From JBFMDU01 sp034431935 (GTDB lineage Bacteria; Chloroflexota; Dehalococcoidia; GIF9; JBFMDU01), in contig DAOUCU010000007.1 of assembly GCA_034431935.1 (NCBI GenBank), positions 1-39,248 of the forward strand: a stretch of 39,248 nucleotides of DNA, given 5' to 3'. The translations under genes were made by a program, and so were the position numbers. Below are positions 24,533-33,900 of this stretch, one piece after another. Under the pieces are notes generated by a model. It saw nothing but the letters and a program-made list of their open reading frames with translations. It was not told where the DNA came from and did not search any database. How positions within the stretch are numbered: the stretch's first letter is position 1; every line of letters begins with the position of its first letter.

Positions 24533-26457
24533 GGTGGCTCACCCTCCTTCCGTCCCTCCCTCGCCGGAAGGGAAGAGCTTTGCATAAACGGGCTGTCGCC
24601 CTCCTTAACACCCTCCGACAAACAGGTATCGGCAGCTCCGGAAGCGCCTTTGAGCTTTTCCCGGCAGGCTTCCTGCCAGCGCTGGAGACCGCAGACACTG
24701 CAGACATCCCGGCGGCAGTCGGGCGTCTCCTCCGCCCGTGACATGCGTTCCCGCTCGCGCCGCAAAAACCCGGGTGTCACTCCGGCGTCGATATGTGCCC
24801 AGGGGAAGACTTCGTCATCCGTCCTCTGGCGATTGGCGAAGAACTCCATGCCCAGGCCTTGCCGGGCAAAGGCATCGACCCATCCCCGGTAACTGAAGTG
24901 CTCACGCCAGGCATCGAACTTACGGCCGGAGCGCCACGCTTCCAGAATTACATCCCCCACCCGCCTGTCCCCACGGGACAGGGCCGCCTCCAGCTGGCTT
25001 ACGCCCGGGTCATGCCAAGAAAGCTGGACGCCGGTCCGCCGCAGCTCCTGCCGCAGTAGATTGATCCTGCCGGATAACGTCTCCCCGGTCTCCTGACCGT
25101 ACCACTGGCAGGCGGTATGCGGCTTGGGCACAAGCGTCGCCACGCTGACCCTGACCCGGAGGGGCCGGCCGCCGTGCCGGCGGTGAAGCCCGCATATTTT
25201 CTCGACAAGCCGGGCGATACCCCTGACATCGTCGTCTGTCTCCGTCGGCAGACCGACCATGAAATAGAGCTTGATGTTGGCGCCGCCTTTTTCCGAGGCG
25301 GCGGCCACGGTATCGAGTATCGTTGATTCGGGGATGACTTTGTTGATGACCGTGCGCAGTCTTTCCGTCCCGGCCTCGGGGGCGAAGGTCAGCGTCATCT
25401 TGCGCTTCGAGGGCAGCAGCCCGACAAGTTCTATGGCGGAGGCGTCGAGACGGAGGCTCGGCAGAGAAAGACGAATATCGCGGTAGCGGTCGAGCAGTTT
25501 ACGGATGAGCTGGCCGATGTCGTGGTAATCTCCGGAGCTGAGCGAGACCAGCGAAAGTTCGCTGTAGCCACAGTTCCTGATGATGGCGCCGGCTGCTTCA
25601 ATCACCTCTTCGTGAGAGCGCTCGCGCACCGGCCGGTAGATGGTAGTTGCCTGACAGAAACGGCACCCCCGGCTGCACCCGCGCTGGATTTCAATCGGGC
25701 CGTGGTCATGGACCGTTTCGATGTAAGGCACCACCGGCGCTGTTACCGGCGGAGGCAAAGGGCTCACCACCTGACGTTCCACCGTCACGCTGGCACGGCT
25801 GTTTTTCGGCGCTACGCTGCGGACGGTGCCGTCCGGGAAGTACGCCACCTCGTAAAATGAAGGTACGTAGATGCCGGGCAGGCCGGCCGCCTCCTCCAGC
25901 AGTTCCCGCTTGTGTCCCTTATATTCACGGAGCACCGCCACCAACCTCAAGACCGCGTCCTCCGCCTCGCCAATAACGAACAGGTCGATGAAAGGAGACA
26001 TCGGCTCGGGGTTCAGGCAGCAGCCACCGCCGGCAATGACCAGCGGGTACTCGTCACCGCGCTCCGCGCTCCGCACCGGTATACCAGCAAGGTCCAGCAT
26101 GTTAAGCACATTGGTGTAAGTAAGTTCATAGCTCAGAGAAAAACCGATAACGTCGAAGTCCTGCAGAGGGCGGCGCGATTCGAGGCTGAAAAGCGGCACA
26201 GCCTTCTCCCGCATAGCCGACTCCATATCCGTCCATGGGGCGAAGACGCGCTCGACCAGGATCCCCGGCTGGCGGTTCAAAGCATCATAGAGTATCGGCA
26301 GGGCCAGGCTGGACATGCCGACTTCGTAGATATCGGGGTAGGCCAGCGCTATCCGCAGTGAGGCCGATTGCCAGTCCCTGATAACGGCGTTCCACTCGCC
26401 GCCAGTGTAACGGGCCGGTCTGGTCACCTGGTACAGAATGCGGTCAAGTGAGTCCAT
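24520..26457 (-). CDS. TIGR03960-family radical SAM protein
   Basis: This 645-residue protein matches the TIGR03960-type radical SAM proteins: an N-terminal B12-binding-like domain (IALAYPDIYEVGMSSLALPI, later VIGFSLSYELTYTNVLNMLD), then a radical SAM domain whose cluster motif is EIQRGCSRGCRFCQAT (Cys-x3-Cys-x2-Cys). The C-terminal part has a pair of Cys in CRRDVCSVCGLQRWQ. The natural substrate of the family is not known. The last 30 residues or so hold two similar segments (EGVKEGDSPFM and EGRKEGEPPCM), and the second overlaps the selB start. The start is an ATG just 9 bp after a perfect -10 box, so the transcript may be nearly leaderless. It is co-transcribed with selB. Confidence 0.88.
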   Translation of the reverse strand: MDSLDRILYQVTRPARYTGGEWNAVIRDWQSASLRIALAYPDIYEVGMSSLALPILYDALNRQPGILVERVFAPWTDMESAMREKAVPLFSLESRRPLQDFDVIGFSLSYELTYTNVLNMLDLAGIPVRSAERGDEYPLVIAGGGCCLNPEPMSPFIDLFVIGEAEDAVLRLVAVLREYKGHKRELLEEAAGLPGIYVPSFYEVAYFPDGTVRSVAPKNSRASVTVERQVVSPLPPPVTAPVVPYIETVHDHGPIEIQRGCSRGCRFCQATTIYRPVRERSHEEVIEAAGAIIRNCGYSELSLVSLSSGDYHDIGQLIRKLLDRYRDIRLSLPSLRLDASAIELVGLLPSKRKMTLTFAPEAGTERLRTVINKVIPESTILDTVAAASEKGGANIKLYFMVGLPTETDDDVRGIARLVEKICGLHRRHGGRPLRVRVSVATLVPKPHTACQWYGQETGETLSGRINLLRQELRRTGVQLSWHDPGVSQLEAALSRGDRRVGDVILEAWRSGRKFDAWREHFSYRGWVDAFARQGLGMEFFANRQRTDDEVFPWAHIDAGVTPGFLRRERERMSRAEETPDCRRDVCSVCGLQRWQEACREKLKGASGAADTCLSEGVKEGDSPFMQSSSLPAREGRKEGEPPCMS

Positions 26458-26466
26458 GGCAGGGCC

Positions 26467-26472
26467 ATTATA
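26467..26472 (-). promoter_or_regulatory. -10 element of the radical SAM-selB operon
   Basis: The minus strand has a perfect TATAAT ending 9 bp before the ATG, which predicts a start site within 1-3 bases of the coding sequence. No good -35 is seen. Confidence 0.4.
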
Positions 26473-26602
26473 TCAGCTTACCACTCACCCCAGTCCTCTC
26501 CCTGAACCCTGAAGAGGCGGGAAAATCGTGCCAGCATCTCCAGAAAAATGACACGGGCCCGGAAAGCCCACCAGATGTGTCCGGGACGCCCGTCACAATG
26601 CT

Positions 26603-26631
26603 TTGACCGTGTCACAGGGGGATGTTAGAAT
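26603..26631 (+). promoter_or_regulatory. Sigma-70 promoter of recA
   Basis: TTGACC (26603-26608), a 17-bp spacer and TAGAAT (26626-26631) are well placed, with a leader of about 43 nt. I see no LexA-type box of the GAACNNNNGTTC kind. Confidence 0.7.
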
Positions 26632-26680
26632 GCGAAAGTCGCCCGGACCACCGTTCCCACTGACCACTGCGGAGGCGGAG

Positions 26681-27706
26681 ATGAGCACCGAAAAGGAAAG
26701 GGCCCTGCAACTGGCGATTGACCGTATTGAGAAGCAGTTCGGCAAAGGCTCGGTTATGAAGCTCGGTGAAGCCACGGCGCGGATGCAGGTCTCGGCCATC
26801 CCCACCGGCTCGCTGTCGCTGGACCTTGCCCTCGGCATCGGCGGCATTCCCCGCGGCCGCGTCACCGAAATATTCGGCAGTGAAGGTTCGGGCAAGACCA
26901 CTCTTGCCCTGCACATCATTGCCGAGGCCCAGAAGATGGGCGGCAACGCCGTGTATATTGACGCCGAACACGCCCTTGACCCCGTCTACGCCGCCGGCAT
27001 CGGCGCCAGGGTTGAGGACCTGCACATTTCTCAGCCCGGCACCGGCGAAGAAGCCCTTGAAATTACTGAAGAACTCGTCCGCAGCGGCGCCGTCGATGTC
27101 GTCGTCGTGGACAGCGTCGCCGCCCTGGTGCCGCGCGCCGAAATCGAGGGCGACATGGGTGATTCCCATGTCGGCCTTCAGGCCCGCCTCATGTCGCAGG
27201 CCCTGCGCAAGCTGGTCGCCGCCATCGGCAAGTCAAATACCGCCGTCATCTTCATCAACCAGCTCCGCGAAAAGGTCGGCATCGTTTTCGGTAACCCGGA
27301 GGTCACCCCTGGCGGCCGGGCGCTCAAGTTCTACAGCTCGGTCAGAATCGACCTGCGGCGGACGGAGAGCATCAAAATTGGCTCAGAATTGGTCGGCAAC
27401 CGCGTCCGCGCCAAGGTCGTCAAGAATAAGGTAGCGCCGCCGTTCCGTTCGGCCGAGTTCGATATTATCTTCAAGAAGGGCATCAGCCGTGAAGGCGACC
27501 TGATCGATCTTGGCGTCAGCACCGGCATTATCAAGAAGCAGGGCAGTTTCTTTATCTATGGTGATACCCGGCTCGGCCAGGGACGGGAGAATGCCAAGGA
27601 ATATCTCAGCGAACACCCGGAAACGGCCTCAGAAATCGAGGCTAAGATACGCTCCGCGGCCCCGGGCAGAAGCCTGTCCGGTGACGAGCATGAAACGGCG
27701 GAGTAG
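26681..27706 (+). CDS. recA: Recombinase RecA
   Basis: RecA (341 aa) forms the ATP-dependent filament for homologous recombination and the DNA-damage response. Walker A GSEGSGKTT begins at residue 66, Walker B is VVVVDSVAALVP, and loop L1 with EIEGDMGDSHVG and loop L2 with FINQLREKVGIVFGNPE are standard. The frame is open to a TTG at 26603, but that codon lies in the -35 box. The ATG at 26681 has GGAGG 5 nt upstream and gives the family start STEKERALQLAI. The gene is followed by recX after 30 bp. Confidence 0.98.
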   Translation: MSTEKERALQLAIDRIEKQFGKGSVMKLGEATARMQVSAIPTGSLSLDLALGIGGIPRGRVTEIFGSEGSGKTTLALHIIAEAQKMGGNAVYIDAEHALDPVYAAGIGARVEDLHISQPGTGEEALEITEELVRSGAVDVVVVDSVAALVPRAEIEGDMGDSHVGLQARLMSQALRKLVAAIGKSNTAVIFINQLREKVGIVFGNPEVTPGGRALKFYSSVRIDLRRTESIKIGSELVGNRVRAKVVKNKVAPPFRSAEFDIIFKKGISREGDLIDLGVSTGIIKKQGSFFIYGDTRLGQGRENAKEYLSEHPETASEIEAKIRSAAPGRSLSGDEHETAE

Positions 27707-27736
27707 CCCGACTGAACTATCACCGGCAGGTCGCAG

Positions 27737-28357
27737 GTGAAAATCACGTCCCTTGAACCGGAGCCCGGAGGCAAACATACCGCCGTTCACCTCGACAACT
27801 CGCGACGCATCTTGCTCAATTCTGAGGTGGTCATCACCGCCGGGCTGAAAGTGGGGCAGGAGGTGGACGAGAAGGCCCTGGCCCGCATCAGGGATAGCAG
27901 CCGGTTCCAGACGGCGCTGGAGGTTGCCCTTCGATACCTCGAATACCGGCCCCGCAGCGAGAAGGAGGTCTGCGACCGGCTCCGTCGCGATGGCTACTCG
28001 GACAACATCACCGACCGTGTCGTAGCGCACCTGCGCACCCGGAAGCTCATCGACGACCGAGCCTTTGCCCGGTACTGGCGCGAAGGCCGTGCCTCAAACA
28101 GCCCGCGGAGCCGCCGCGCTGTTAGAAGTGAGCTCCTGGCCAGAGGCGTCAGCCGCGAAACCGCCGATACGGTGACCGCGGAAATGGACGACGAAACCAC
28201 CGCCTACGAAATCGGACAAAAAAAGGCCCGCTCCTTGGCCGGCCTTGACCGTGATGCCTTCCGGAAGAAGCTCGGGGCCTATCTCCAGCGGCGTGGTTTC
28301 GATTACGAGGTCATCGTCCGGACAATAGAGCGCCTTCAGCGCGAATTGTTGTTTTAG
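27737..28357 (+). CDS. recX: Regulatory protein RecX
   Basis: RecX (206 aa) is an inhibitor of RecA filaments. It has the usual three-helix repeats: ALRYLEYRPRSEKEVCDRL, KLIDDRAFARYWREGR and ELLARGVSRE, and the end segment KLGAYLQRRGFDYEVI. It starts with a GTG 30 bp after recA and has only a short AGG upstream, so translation probably depends on reading from recA. Confidence 0.93.
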   Translation: MKITSLEPEPGGKHTAVHLDNSRRILLNSEVVITAGLKVGQEVDEKALARIRDSSRFQTALEVALRYLEYRPRSEKEVCDRLRRDGYSDNITDRVVAHLRTRKLIDDRAFARYWREGRASNSPRSRRAVRSELLARGVSRETADTVTAEMDDETTAYEIGQKKARSLAGLDRDAFRKKLGAYLQRRGFDYEVIVRTIERLQRELLF

Positions 28358-28441
28358 CCCGTACCTTCCTCGTTATGATATACTAGCCTTCGACCGCACG
28401 GCGCTTGCGGTCCTTCATAGAGCCAATCAGGAGGCGCGGCA

Positions 28442-29083
28442 ATGTTGATAAAGGATGTTATGACCTGGAACGTGGTGACCGTTCCCTCCAGCATGCCTGT
28501 TCTGGAGGCGCGGAAAATCATGGACGCCCATGGCTTCAACCGGCTGCCGGTGGTTGACCGCGGCAAGCTGGTCGGTATGCTCAGCCGTCACCGGGTAGAC
28601 TCGGCGTCACCGTCGCCTGCCACGTCACTGAGCGTGTGGGAGATAAACTACCTCCTGGCCAAGATACTGGTCAAAGATGTAATGGTCAAAGATGTGGTCA
28701 CCGTCTCCCCGAACGATACCGTCGAGCACGGCGTCCAGCTTGCCCAGTCGCGCCGTGTCGGCGCGCTCGTCGTTGTCGAAGACAAGCGCGTCGTTGGCAT
28801 CATGACCACCAACGATGTCTTTTACCGGATATTCAACAAGGTACTCGGCATCAACGAACCCGGCGTCCGCTTCGAGGTCCACCGCTGCGCCGACCCGAAG
28901 GATGTCGCCGATGTCATGGGAGTGCTGGCCAGACACAGAGCGAAAATCGTCACCTTCTATTCAATCCCGCCGGCCGAAGGGGAAGACCATAACCTCATAG
29001 TCCATCTGGATGTCCCTGATGCCACGCCAATTATCGAAGACATTAAGGCCCTGGGCTACAAGGTCGAGTGGGTCGAACGCTAA
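28442..29083 (+). CDS. CBS-CBS-ACT protein, first copy (AcuB-like)
   Basis: This 213-residue protein has two CBS motifs that together form a Bateman domain: residues 2-50 (IKDVMTWNVVTVPSSMPVLE, NRLPVVDRGKLVGML) and about 80-135 (VKDVMVKDVVTVSPNDTVEH, GALVVVEDKRVVGIMTTNDV). A C-terminal ACT-like region follows (about 150-213, KIVTFYSIPP, NLIVHLDVPDATPIIEDIK). CBS pairs bind adenine nucleotides, and AcuB-type proteins have this layout. The start has AGGAGG 8 nt upstream. A very similar gene follows after 63 bp. The role is probably sensory or regulatory and no target can be named. Confidence 0.88.
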   Translation: MLIKDVMTWNVVTVPSSMPVLEARKIMDAHGFNRLPVVDRGKLVGMLSRHRVDSASPSPATSLSVWEINYLLAKILVKDVMVKDVVTVSPNDTVEHGVQLAQSRRVGALVVVEDKRVVGIMTTNDVFYRIFNKVLGINEPGVRFEVHRCADPKDVADVMGVLARHRAKIVTFYSIPPAEGEDHNLIVHLDVPDATPIIEDIKALGYKVEWVER

Positions 29084-29146
29084 GGGGGACGGGCCCGATT
29101 GAAGTGGCGCCGGTTCCCAAGATGTCACTAGTTTCCGGAGGGTGCC

Positions 29147-29788
29147 ATGCTGGTACGCGATGTAATGACTAAAAACGTAATCACGGTGAGTAGCAGCACC
29201 TCTCTTGGCGACGCCAAGAAGATTATGAAGGAGCACAACATCAGCCGCCTGCCCGTGCTTGAGAACGGCCGGCTCATCGGCATTGTAAACGAAGACCGGC
29301 TCGAATCGGTCACAGTTTCGCGTTCCATGGCACCGGTACCATGGCAGGTCTTCTACCTGCTCTCTAAGACCACCGTCAAGGATGTCATGGTGAGGGACGT
29401 GGCCACCATCCACCCCGATGCTACCGCCGAGGAATCGGTAGCGCTCGCCCAGCGCCGCGGCGTTGGTGCCCTGGTCGTAGTTGAGGATGGGAAGGTGGTA
29501 GGAATTGTCACCACCACCGACCTTTTCAACGGTATCGTCAACCGGGTTCTCGGCATCGGCCGTCCGGGCACGCGCCTCATCATACCGGATGCCGGCGAGG
29601 GCAAAGACGTGGAGAAGGTGCTGAACGTGGTGAACCAGCAGAACATTGAAGTTATCACCATGTTCACCATCAGTCTGCCGCGGAGTCTCCGCAAAGAGCT
29701 TATCATCCACCTCGGCACCAGCGATGTCAGCGCGGTGGTCCAGAAGCTCAAGGAACTTGGCTACCAGCCGCAGGTAAGGAACCGGTAG
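29147..29788 (+). CDS. CBS-CBS-ACT protein, second copy (AcuB-like)
   Basis: This is the same length and layout as the previous gene (213 aa). CBS1 is VRDVMTKNVITVSSSTSLGD and SRLPVLENGRLIGIV. CBS2 is VKDVMVRDVATIHPDATAEE and GALVVVEDGKVVGIVTTTDL. The C-terminal part reads KVLNVVNQQNIEVITMFTIS, then ELIIHLGTSDVSAVVQKLKELGY (landmark only, the ACT strand is ELIIHLG). It is a tandem duplicate that has diverged, so the two may form a heteromer or sense different ligands. GGAGGG lies 5 nt before the ATG. A GC-rich hairpin starts at its stop codon, before the tRNA. Confidence 0.88.
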   Translation: MLVRDVMTKNVITVSSSTSLGDAKKIMKEHNISRLPVLENGRLIGIVNEDRLESVTVSRSMAPVPWQVFYLLSKTTVKDVMVRDVATIHPDATAEESVALAQRRGVGALVVVEDGKVVGIVTTTDLFNGIVNRVLGIGRPGTRLIIPDAGEGKDVEKVLNVVNQQNIEVITMFTISLPRSLRKELIIHLGTSDVSAVVQKLKELGYQPQVRNR

Positions 29789-29805
29789 GCCGGCTCCTGC
29801 CGGCC
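29788..29805 (+). terminator. Hairpin between the second CBS gene and tRNA-Thr
   Basis: GGCCGGC (29788-29794) and GCCGGCC (29799-29805) make a perfect 7-bp stem with a TCCT loop, starting at the stop codon. Only GCTTTGC follows, so termination would be weak. It may separate the mRNA from the tRNA precursor. Confidence 0.45.
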
Positions 29806-29814
29806 GCTTTGCGG

Positions 29815-29889
29815 GCCAGCGTAGCTCAGGGGTAGAGCAGCGGTTTCGTAAACCGCCGGTCGGGGGTTCGAATCCCTTCGCTGGCTCCA
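29815..29889 (+). tRNA. tRNA-Thr(CGT)
   Basis: The complete cloverleaf is visible. The acceptor stem is GCCAGCG with CGCTGGC, the D stem GCTC with GAGC, and the anticodon stem GCGGT with ACCGC around the loop TTCGTAA. The T loop is TTCGAAT, on a stem with two G-T pairs at its far end. The anticodon CGT reads ACG (Thr). The 3' CCA is encoded. Confidence 0.96.
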
Positions 29890-30005
29890 CAATCGTAAAA
29901 ATGCCCCAGAAGGAGGTCTTGCCCACAAATCTGACACCCTGATCCGGAGACAACTTCAGGTCATCCCCCGGTCAATTGCAGGTCTGGTTCAAGGTAATGA
30001 CCACA

Positions 30006-30035
30006 TTGACAGACCGCGTTGATTTATGATATGTC
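30006..30035 (+). promoter_or_regulatory. Possible promoter of the exported beta-rich protein
   Basis: A perfect TTGACA (30006-30011) is followed after 18 bp by TATGTC (30030-30035). The -10 is weak. A TATGAT at 30025-30030 is too close to the -35 to be used with it. Confidence 0.35.
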
Positions 30036-30091
30036 TAACCCCGGAGCAAATTCGCCGACTGATGGCCTAATACTTCCTACGGAGGTTATCG

Positions 30092-30736
30092 ATGGGGCGC
30101 ACTCTGGCAATTCTGCTGGCGACGTTCTTATTAGTCTCCTTCATCCCGGCATCACCGGCAATCGCCGCGCAGCCCACCAAAGTCAATTTCAACGAGGTGA
30201 TGTCAGTCCAGTACATCGGCACCGGCACAGTCAGACAGGTAGGCAACCCTGATGGGACCTACTGCTGGCTGGTCAAGGACCGCCCTGCCGGTGGTGTCAT
30301 AACGTCCGGGAATGTTTTCTCAAGCGGGACTTTCACATTCGTGTATTCCGGAGTTTTCCGACCTGACCAATCGGGACGCGCCGAGGGCGATCTGACCGTC
30401 GTCACGCCGACGGGAACGGCTACTGCCAAAGTGATCACAAGTGTCAGCGCTACCACCCCGATCGGCATAGCTCTGAAAAATGATGCGCCGTACGGGATAG
30501 TAGCCAGGGCCTCTTTCACTTCAGCCCATTTCGCTCTGGTCACGGGAACCGGGTCCTACAAACACCTGAGGGGCGCCGGCAGTTTTGCCGGTGATATCTA
30601 TGCCATCCTTGACATGAGCGGCACTCACGTCATCGCGCTTGCCGATGGCACCTACCCGGTATTTGGTTTCGATAACTCATATCTGGGAAACCCGGCCAGC
30701 ATTATGACCATGACCGGTTCCGGAGTCACCCGCTAG
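30092..30736 (+). CDS. Exported beta-rich protein of unknown function
   Basis: This 214-residue protein has a signal peptide (MGRTLAILLATFLLVSFIPA) with a likely cleavage after AIAA. The mature part is rich in Thr, Val and Gly in alternating patterns that suggest a small beta-barrel. A segment near residues 150-170 (TGTGSYKHLRGAGSFAGDIY) resembles the Gly-x-Gly-x-Tyr-x-x-Leu-x-Gly pattern of allene-oxide-cyclase or dirigent-like barrels, a faint likeness only. There is one Cys in the mature part. The start has GGAGG 7 nt upstream. It stands alone between the tRNA and the convergent activase gene. I do not recognise a named family with confidence. Confidence 0.75.
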   Translation: MGRTLAILLATFLLVSFIPASPAIAAQPTKVNFNEVMSVQYIGTGTVRQVGNPDGTYCWLVKDRPAGGVITSGNVFSSGTFTFVYSGVFRPDQSGRAEGDLTVVTPTGTATAKVITSVSATTPIGIALKNDAPYGIVARASFTSAHFALVTGTGSYKHLRGAGSFAGDIYAILDMSGTHVIALADGTYPVFGFDNSYLGNPASIMTMTGSGVTR

Positions 30737-30800
30737 ACCGGCTGCAGCCAATTCCCTAGTCTTAGCGAAAGCAGACATACCGGGACTGCGCGGCAGGCTG

Positions 30801-30817
30801 CGGGCCAAATCGGCCCG
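30801..30817. other. Hairpin in the convergent gap
   Basis: CGGGCC and GGCCCG are separated by 5 bp, between the exported protein and the activase, which face each other. No T-run is present on either side. It could be a weak bidirectional stop. Confidence 0.3.
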
Positions 30818-30935
30818 GCGACCCGACTGATGATGACTGACGAAGTGAGGCCCGGCGAGTATTACGGGCTATCCGTTGCCTGCTTTTCCCAATGCCTCCA
30901 ATCGCCGGCTCCAGGTTGAACGATTTATCGAGGGC

Positions 30936-33900
30936 TCAGCCTTTTCTGGCAGCTTCCTGACGGCAGAACTTAACCAGCTCGGCGAATTCGCGGATCCGGA
31001 TGGCGTTGTTCTTCTCCAGAAAGCCGTCGTAGGTCAGGCTGATCCAGGGCTTGTGGTAGCTTTCGGCGAGCTTCTCGGCTACGGCCGCCACGATGCCGCC
31101 GGGCATACAGCCGTGGGGCATGACCGAAATGACACCGGCGAACTCCGGGTTCTCTATCCAGTCGAGCCCGGCCCCGATGCTGAGAACGGCCTCGCTGCCA
31201 CACCTGGGAGACAGGTACCGGCCGGTCTTCGAGAGAAGGTAAGCCGTTGTCGGCTCACGGCCGTTTATCAATTCGTGGAACTGGCCGTGCACCAGATGCT
31301 CATCACCCTCAAGAATGCGCTTGGCCAGATAGCTTTTCAGAATCTTCCGGAACTTCCGGAACCTGACGGTGTCCTCAAAGTTGCGGTAGGCGGCGTATTT
31401 TATCCACTCCCCTATCGGAGAGACGATGACCTCGAGACCGGCGTCTTCACAGGCCCTGACCAGGTTATTGTTACTGAAGGTGTTGGAGCGGAGGAAAATC
31501 TCACCGTTGATGCCCACCAGCGGCCGACGGGGCAGGCTGGGGTCAATTGCCGACCTGAACGCGGCGGTCGCCTGCCTCAGGATGGGAAGGAAGTCCTCCT
31601 TTCGGCGGATGGCGTCACATACCTTACGTATGTACTCGTTAAAAAGGTTGTCGGCCAGCCCTTTCTCTTTCTCATAGGGCCGTGTCCGCCACAGCAGTCG
31701 CTCCAGGCCATCCACCGCCAGGATGGCCCGGAGGCCGATGCGCAGGGCAGCGCCATCAATACCCATGTCGCGGTAAGCGTTGTTGGAAACGGTGGCGCGC
31801 ACCGGAACGTCGAAGCCTTCCCTCTTGAGCACCCGGGCATGCTCCATGGCGTACTTGCCAAGGCGGCATGGCCCGTAAGAACTGCCCATCATCACCTCCA
31901 CCTGGTTAACGGCCTCCGGATGCTGGTGGAAGAACTTCAGGAAGTCGCCAAGCAGTACCCGGTAAGGCAGACACTCGGTACCCGATGTCACCTGGTTGGC
32001 ATACAGAAGGGTGCTCTCGTCCGACGGCGGCAGCCTGATGACCCGGGCGCCAACGCTCTCCAGAACGGCGTGGACGACCTCCACGAAGGGCGACATATAG
32101 GCCATCACCAGCGGCTTTTCGGTATTCAACAGCGAAGTTACATGGCGGCGTATATCTTGAGCAGATACCTGGCGCGGCCTGCCGGAATGAGCATAGCTCT
32201 CAATGGTATCCACGAAGGCTTCAAGCCGGGTAACGATGCCCGCTTCGGCGGCGTGCTCATCTATCTCCATCTGCCCCATCGGCTTGCCGCCCATTATGTC
32301 CTCAAGGAGCCTGAGAATGAAAGAGTTGGGGCCACAGCCGAAGTTGGTCAGTGCCAGCCCGAACAACTGCGGGTCGGCGGCAATAATTCTGGCGGCGGCG
32401 ATAAACTTGCCCTCGTACGACCAGTAGGGCCGGTCCGAGTATTCCTTGGCATTGACGGTATTCAGCGGCAGGAAATCGAGCGGTATCGGCACGACGCCGA
32501 GCTGGGCCAGCTTCTCCGCAATGCCCAGGTTGGCGCCGGCGTCCTGGGACATATAAGCGCGGGCAATGAGGACCACGCCGAGCCGGCCGCTCCGGTGCAG
32601 TTGTTCCAGCAGCCTGGCACCGAGAGCCGCCCGGTCGGCCTCGTATTTCCGCTGGGCGGCGATGCCGGCCAGAGCCGCTTCCCTGCCCCTGCCGCGGCTG
32701 AACCCCATCTGGACAGCCGCCCCGGTTAGGTTCCTGATAACCTCATCGTCGCCGAGGCTGAAGTCGAGAATCGGAGAGATAAGCTTCCTGCCCAGGCCGA
32801 GCACCTCGCGCACGATAAAAGGTGAAGCCTGGACCAGCGGGCAGGAGTATTTCTGGTCCTCATCGCCGTCTTTTCTGGCAAGCCTGATGGCGCAGGGATA
32901 AAGGACATAATTGACATCTTTCAGAGCGGCGGCATGGCCATGGGCCAGTTTAAGCGGGAAACAGCTATCGGTATAGGCCAGCTCCACCGACCGTTCCATG
33001 ATTTCCTTGTTCGTCCTGCTGGAGAGGACCACCCTGGCGTCCAGCGCGTTCAGGAAGCCGATAAGCAGGGGCGCGAAGTCATAGACCAGAAGCGCCCTGG
33101 GAATACCGACCACCGGCCCGCTGGCGTCGGCGCTGTCTTTCAGTTCCCGGAACAGGAGCTTTTCCCGTTCGTCAAAGAAGGTCTCCTGCCGGGCCCGGGC
33201 CAGAGCGCTGTCATATTTATCACAGCGGCTCCCGTAGAAAGTCGGCTTCTCGCCCGGCACTTTCATCTGGGTGATGGTGCAGTTGTTATCGCACGACTTA
33301 CAGATGAAGGTGGAAAGGCTGGGCTCGCTGTCGATAACCTGCTGGAAGCCCTTGAATTTCGACTCCTGCCCGGACATCGCCTCCCTGGCCAGCAGGGCGG
33401 CGCCGATAGCGCCGCTGACCTCACGGTGCTCGGCCACGGTCAGCTTCTTACCTTTCAGTTGCTCATGGAAGGCGGCGACTACCGCCTCATTGTAGAAGAC
33501 GGCGCCGGTAAGGATAACTTTATTGCCGAGCCTGCGCGTACCCACCACCTTGGAGAGGTAGTTCCTGGCGATGGAGTTGGCCAGACTGGCAGTAATTACC
33601 TCGAGAGAGACCCCTTCCTGCTGGGCCGAGGCGACGGACTGTCCCATAAAGGCGGCGCACCGCGTCCCGAGGTCGATGGTATGCGGCGCCCTGAAGGCAA
33701 GCCGGGCAAAGTCGCCGTTGGTAACACGGACGCCGAGCATCTCGGCCAGCTCATCAATGAAGCTGCCGGTACCGGCGGCGCAGGCCTTGTTCATCTGGTA
33801 GTCAACTACGGTGCCGTTCCGCTTGATGACCAGCTTGGAGTCCTGGCCGCCGATTTCGATGATATCGGCCTCGGGGTCTATCTCGGCGGCGGCCCGGGTC

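Noticed and set aside
26510..26600. Imperfect GC-rich hairpin between the divergent radical SAM and recA genes
   Set aside because: Arms match only with bulges, no T-run follows and it lies upstream of both promoters, so it is not called as a terminator.
28961..29953. 330-codon minus-strand frame across the second CBS gene and the tRNA
   Set aside because: It is antisense to a good gene and reads through the tRNA. The piece with GFEPPTGGLRNRCSTPELRWP-like wording is the well-known false protein from tRNA antisense.
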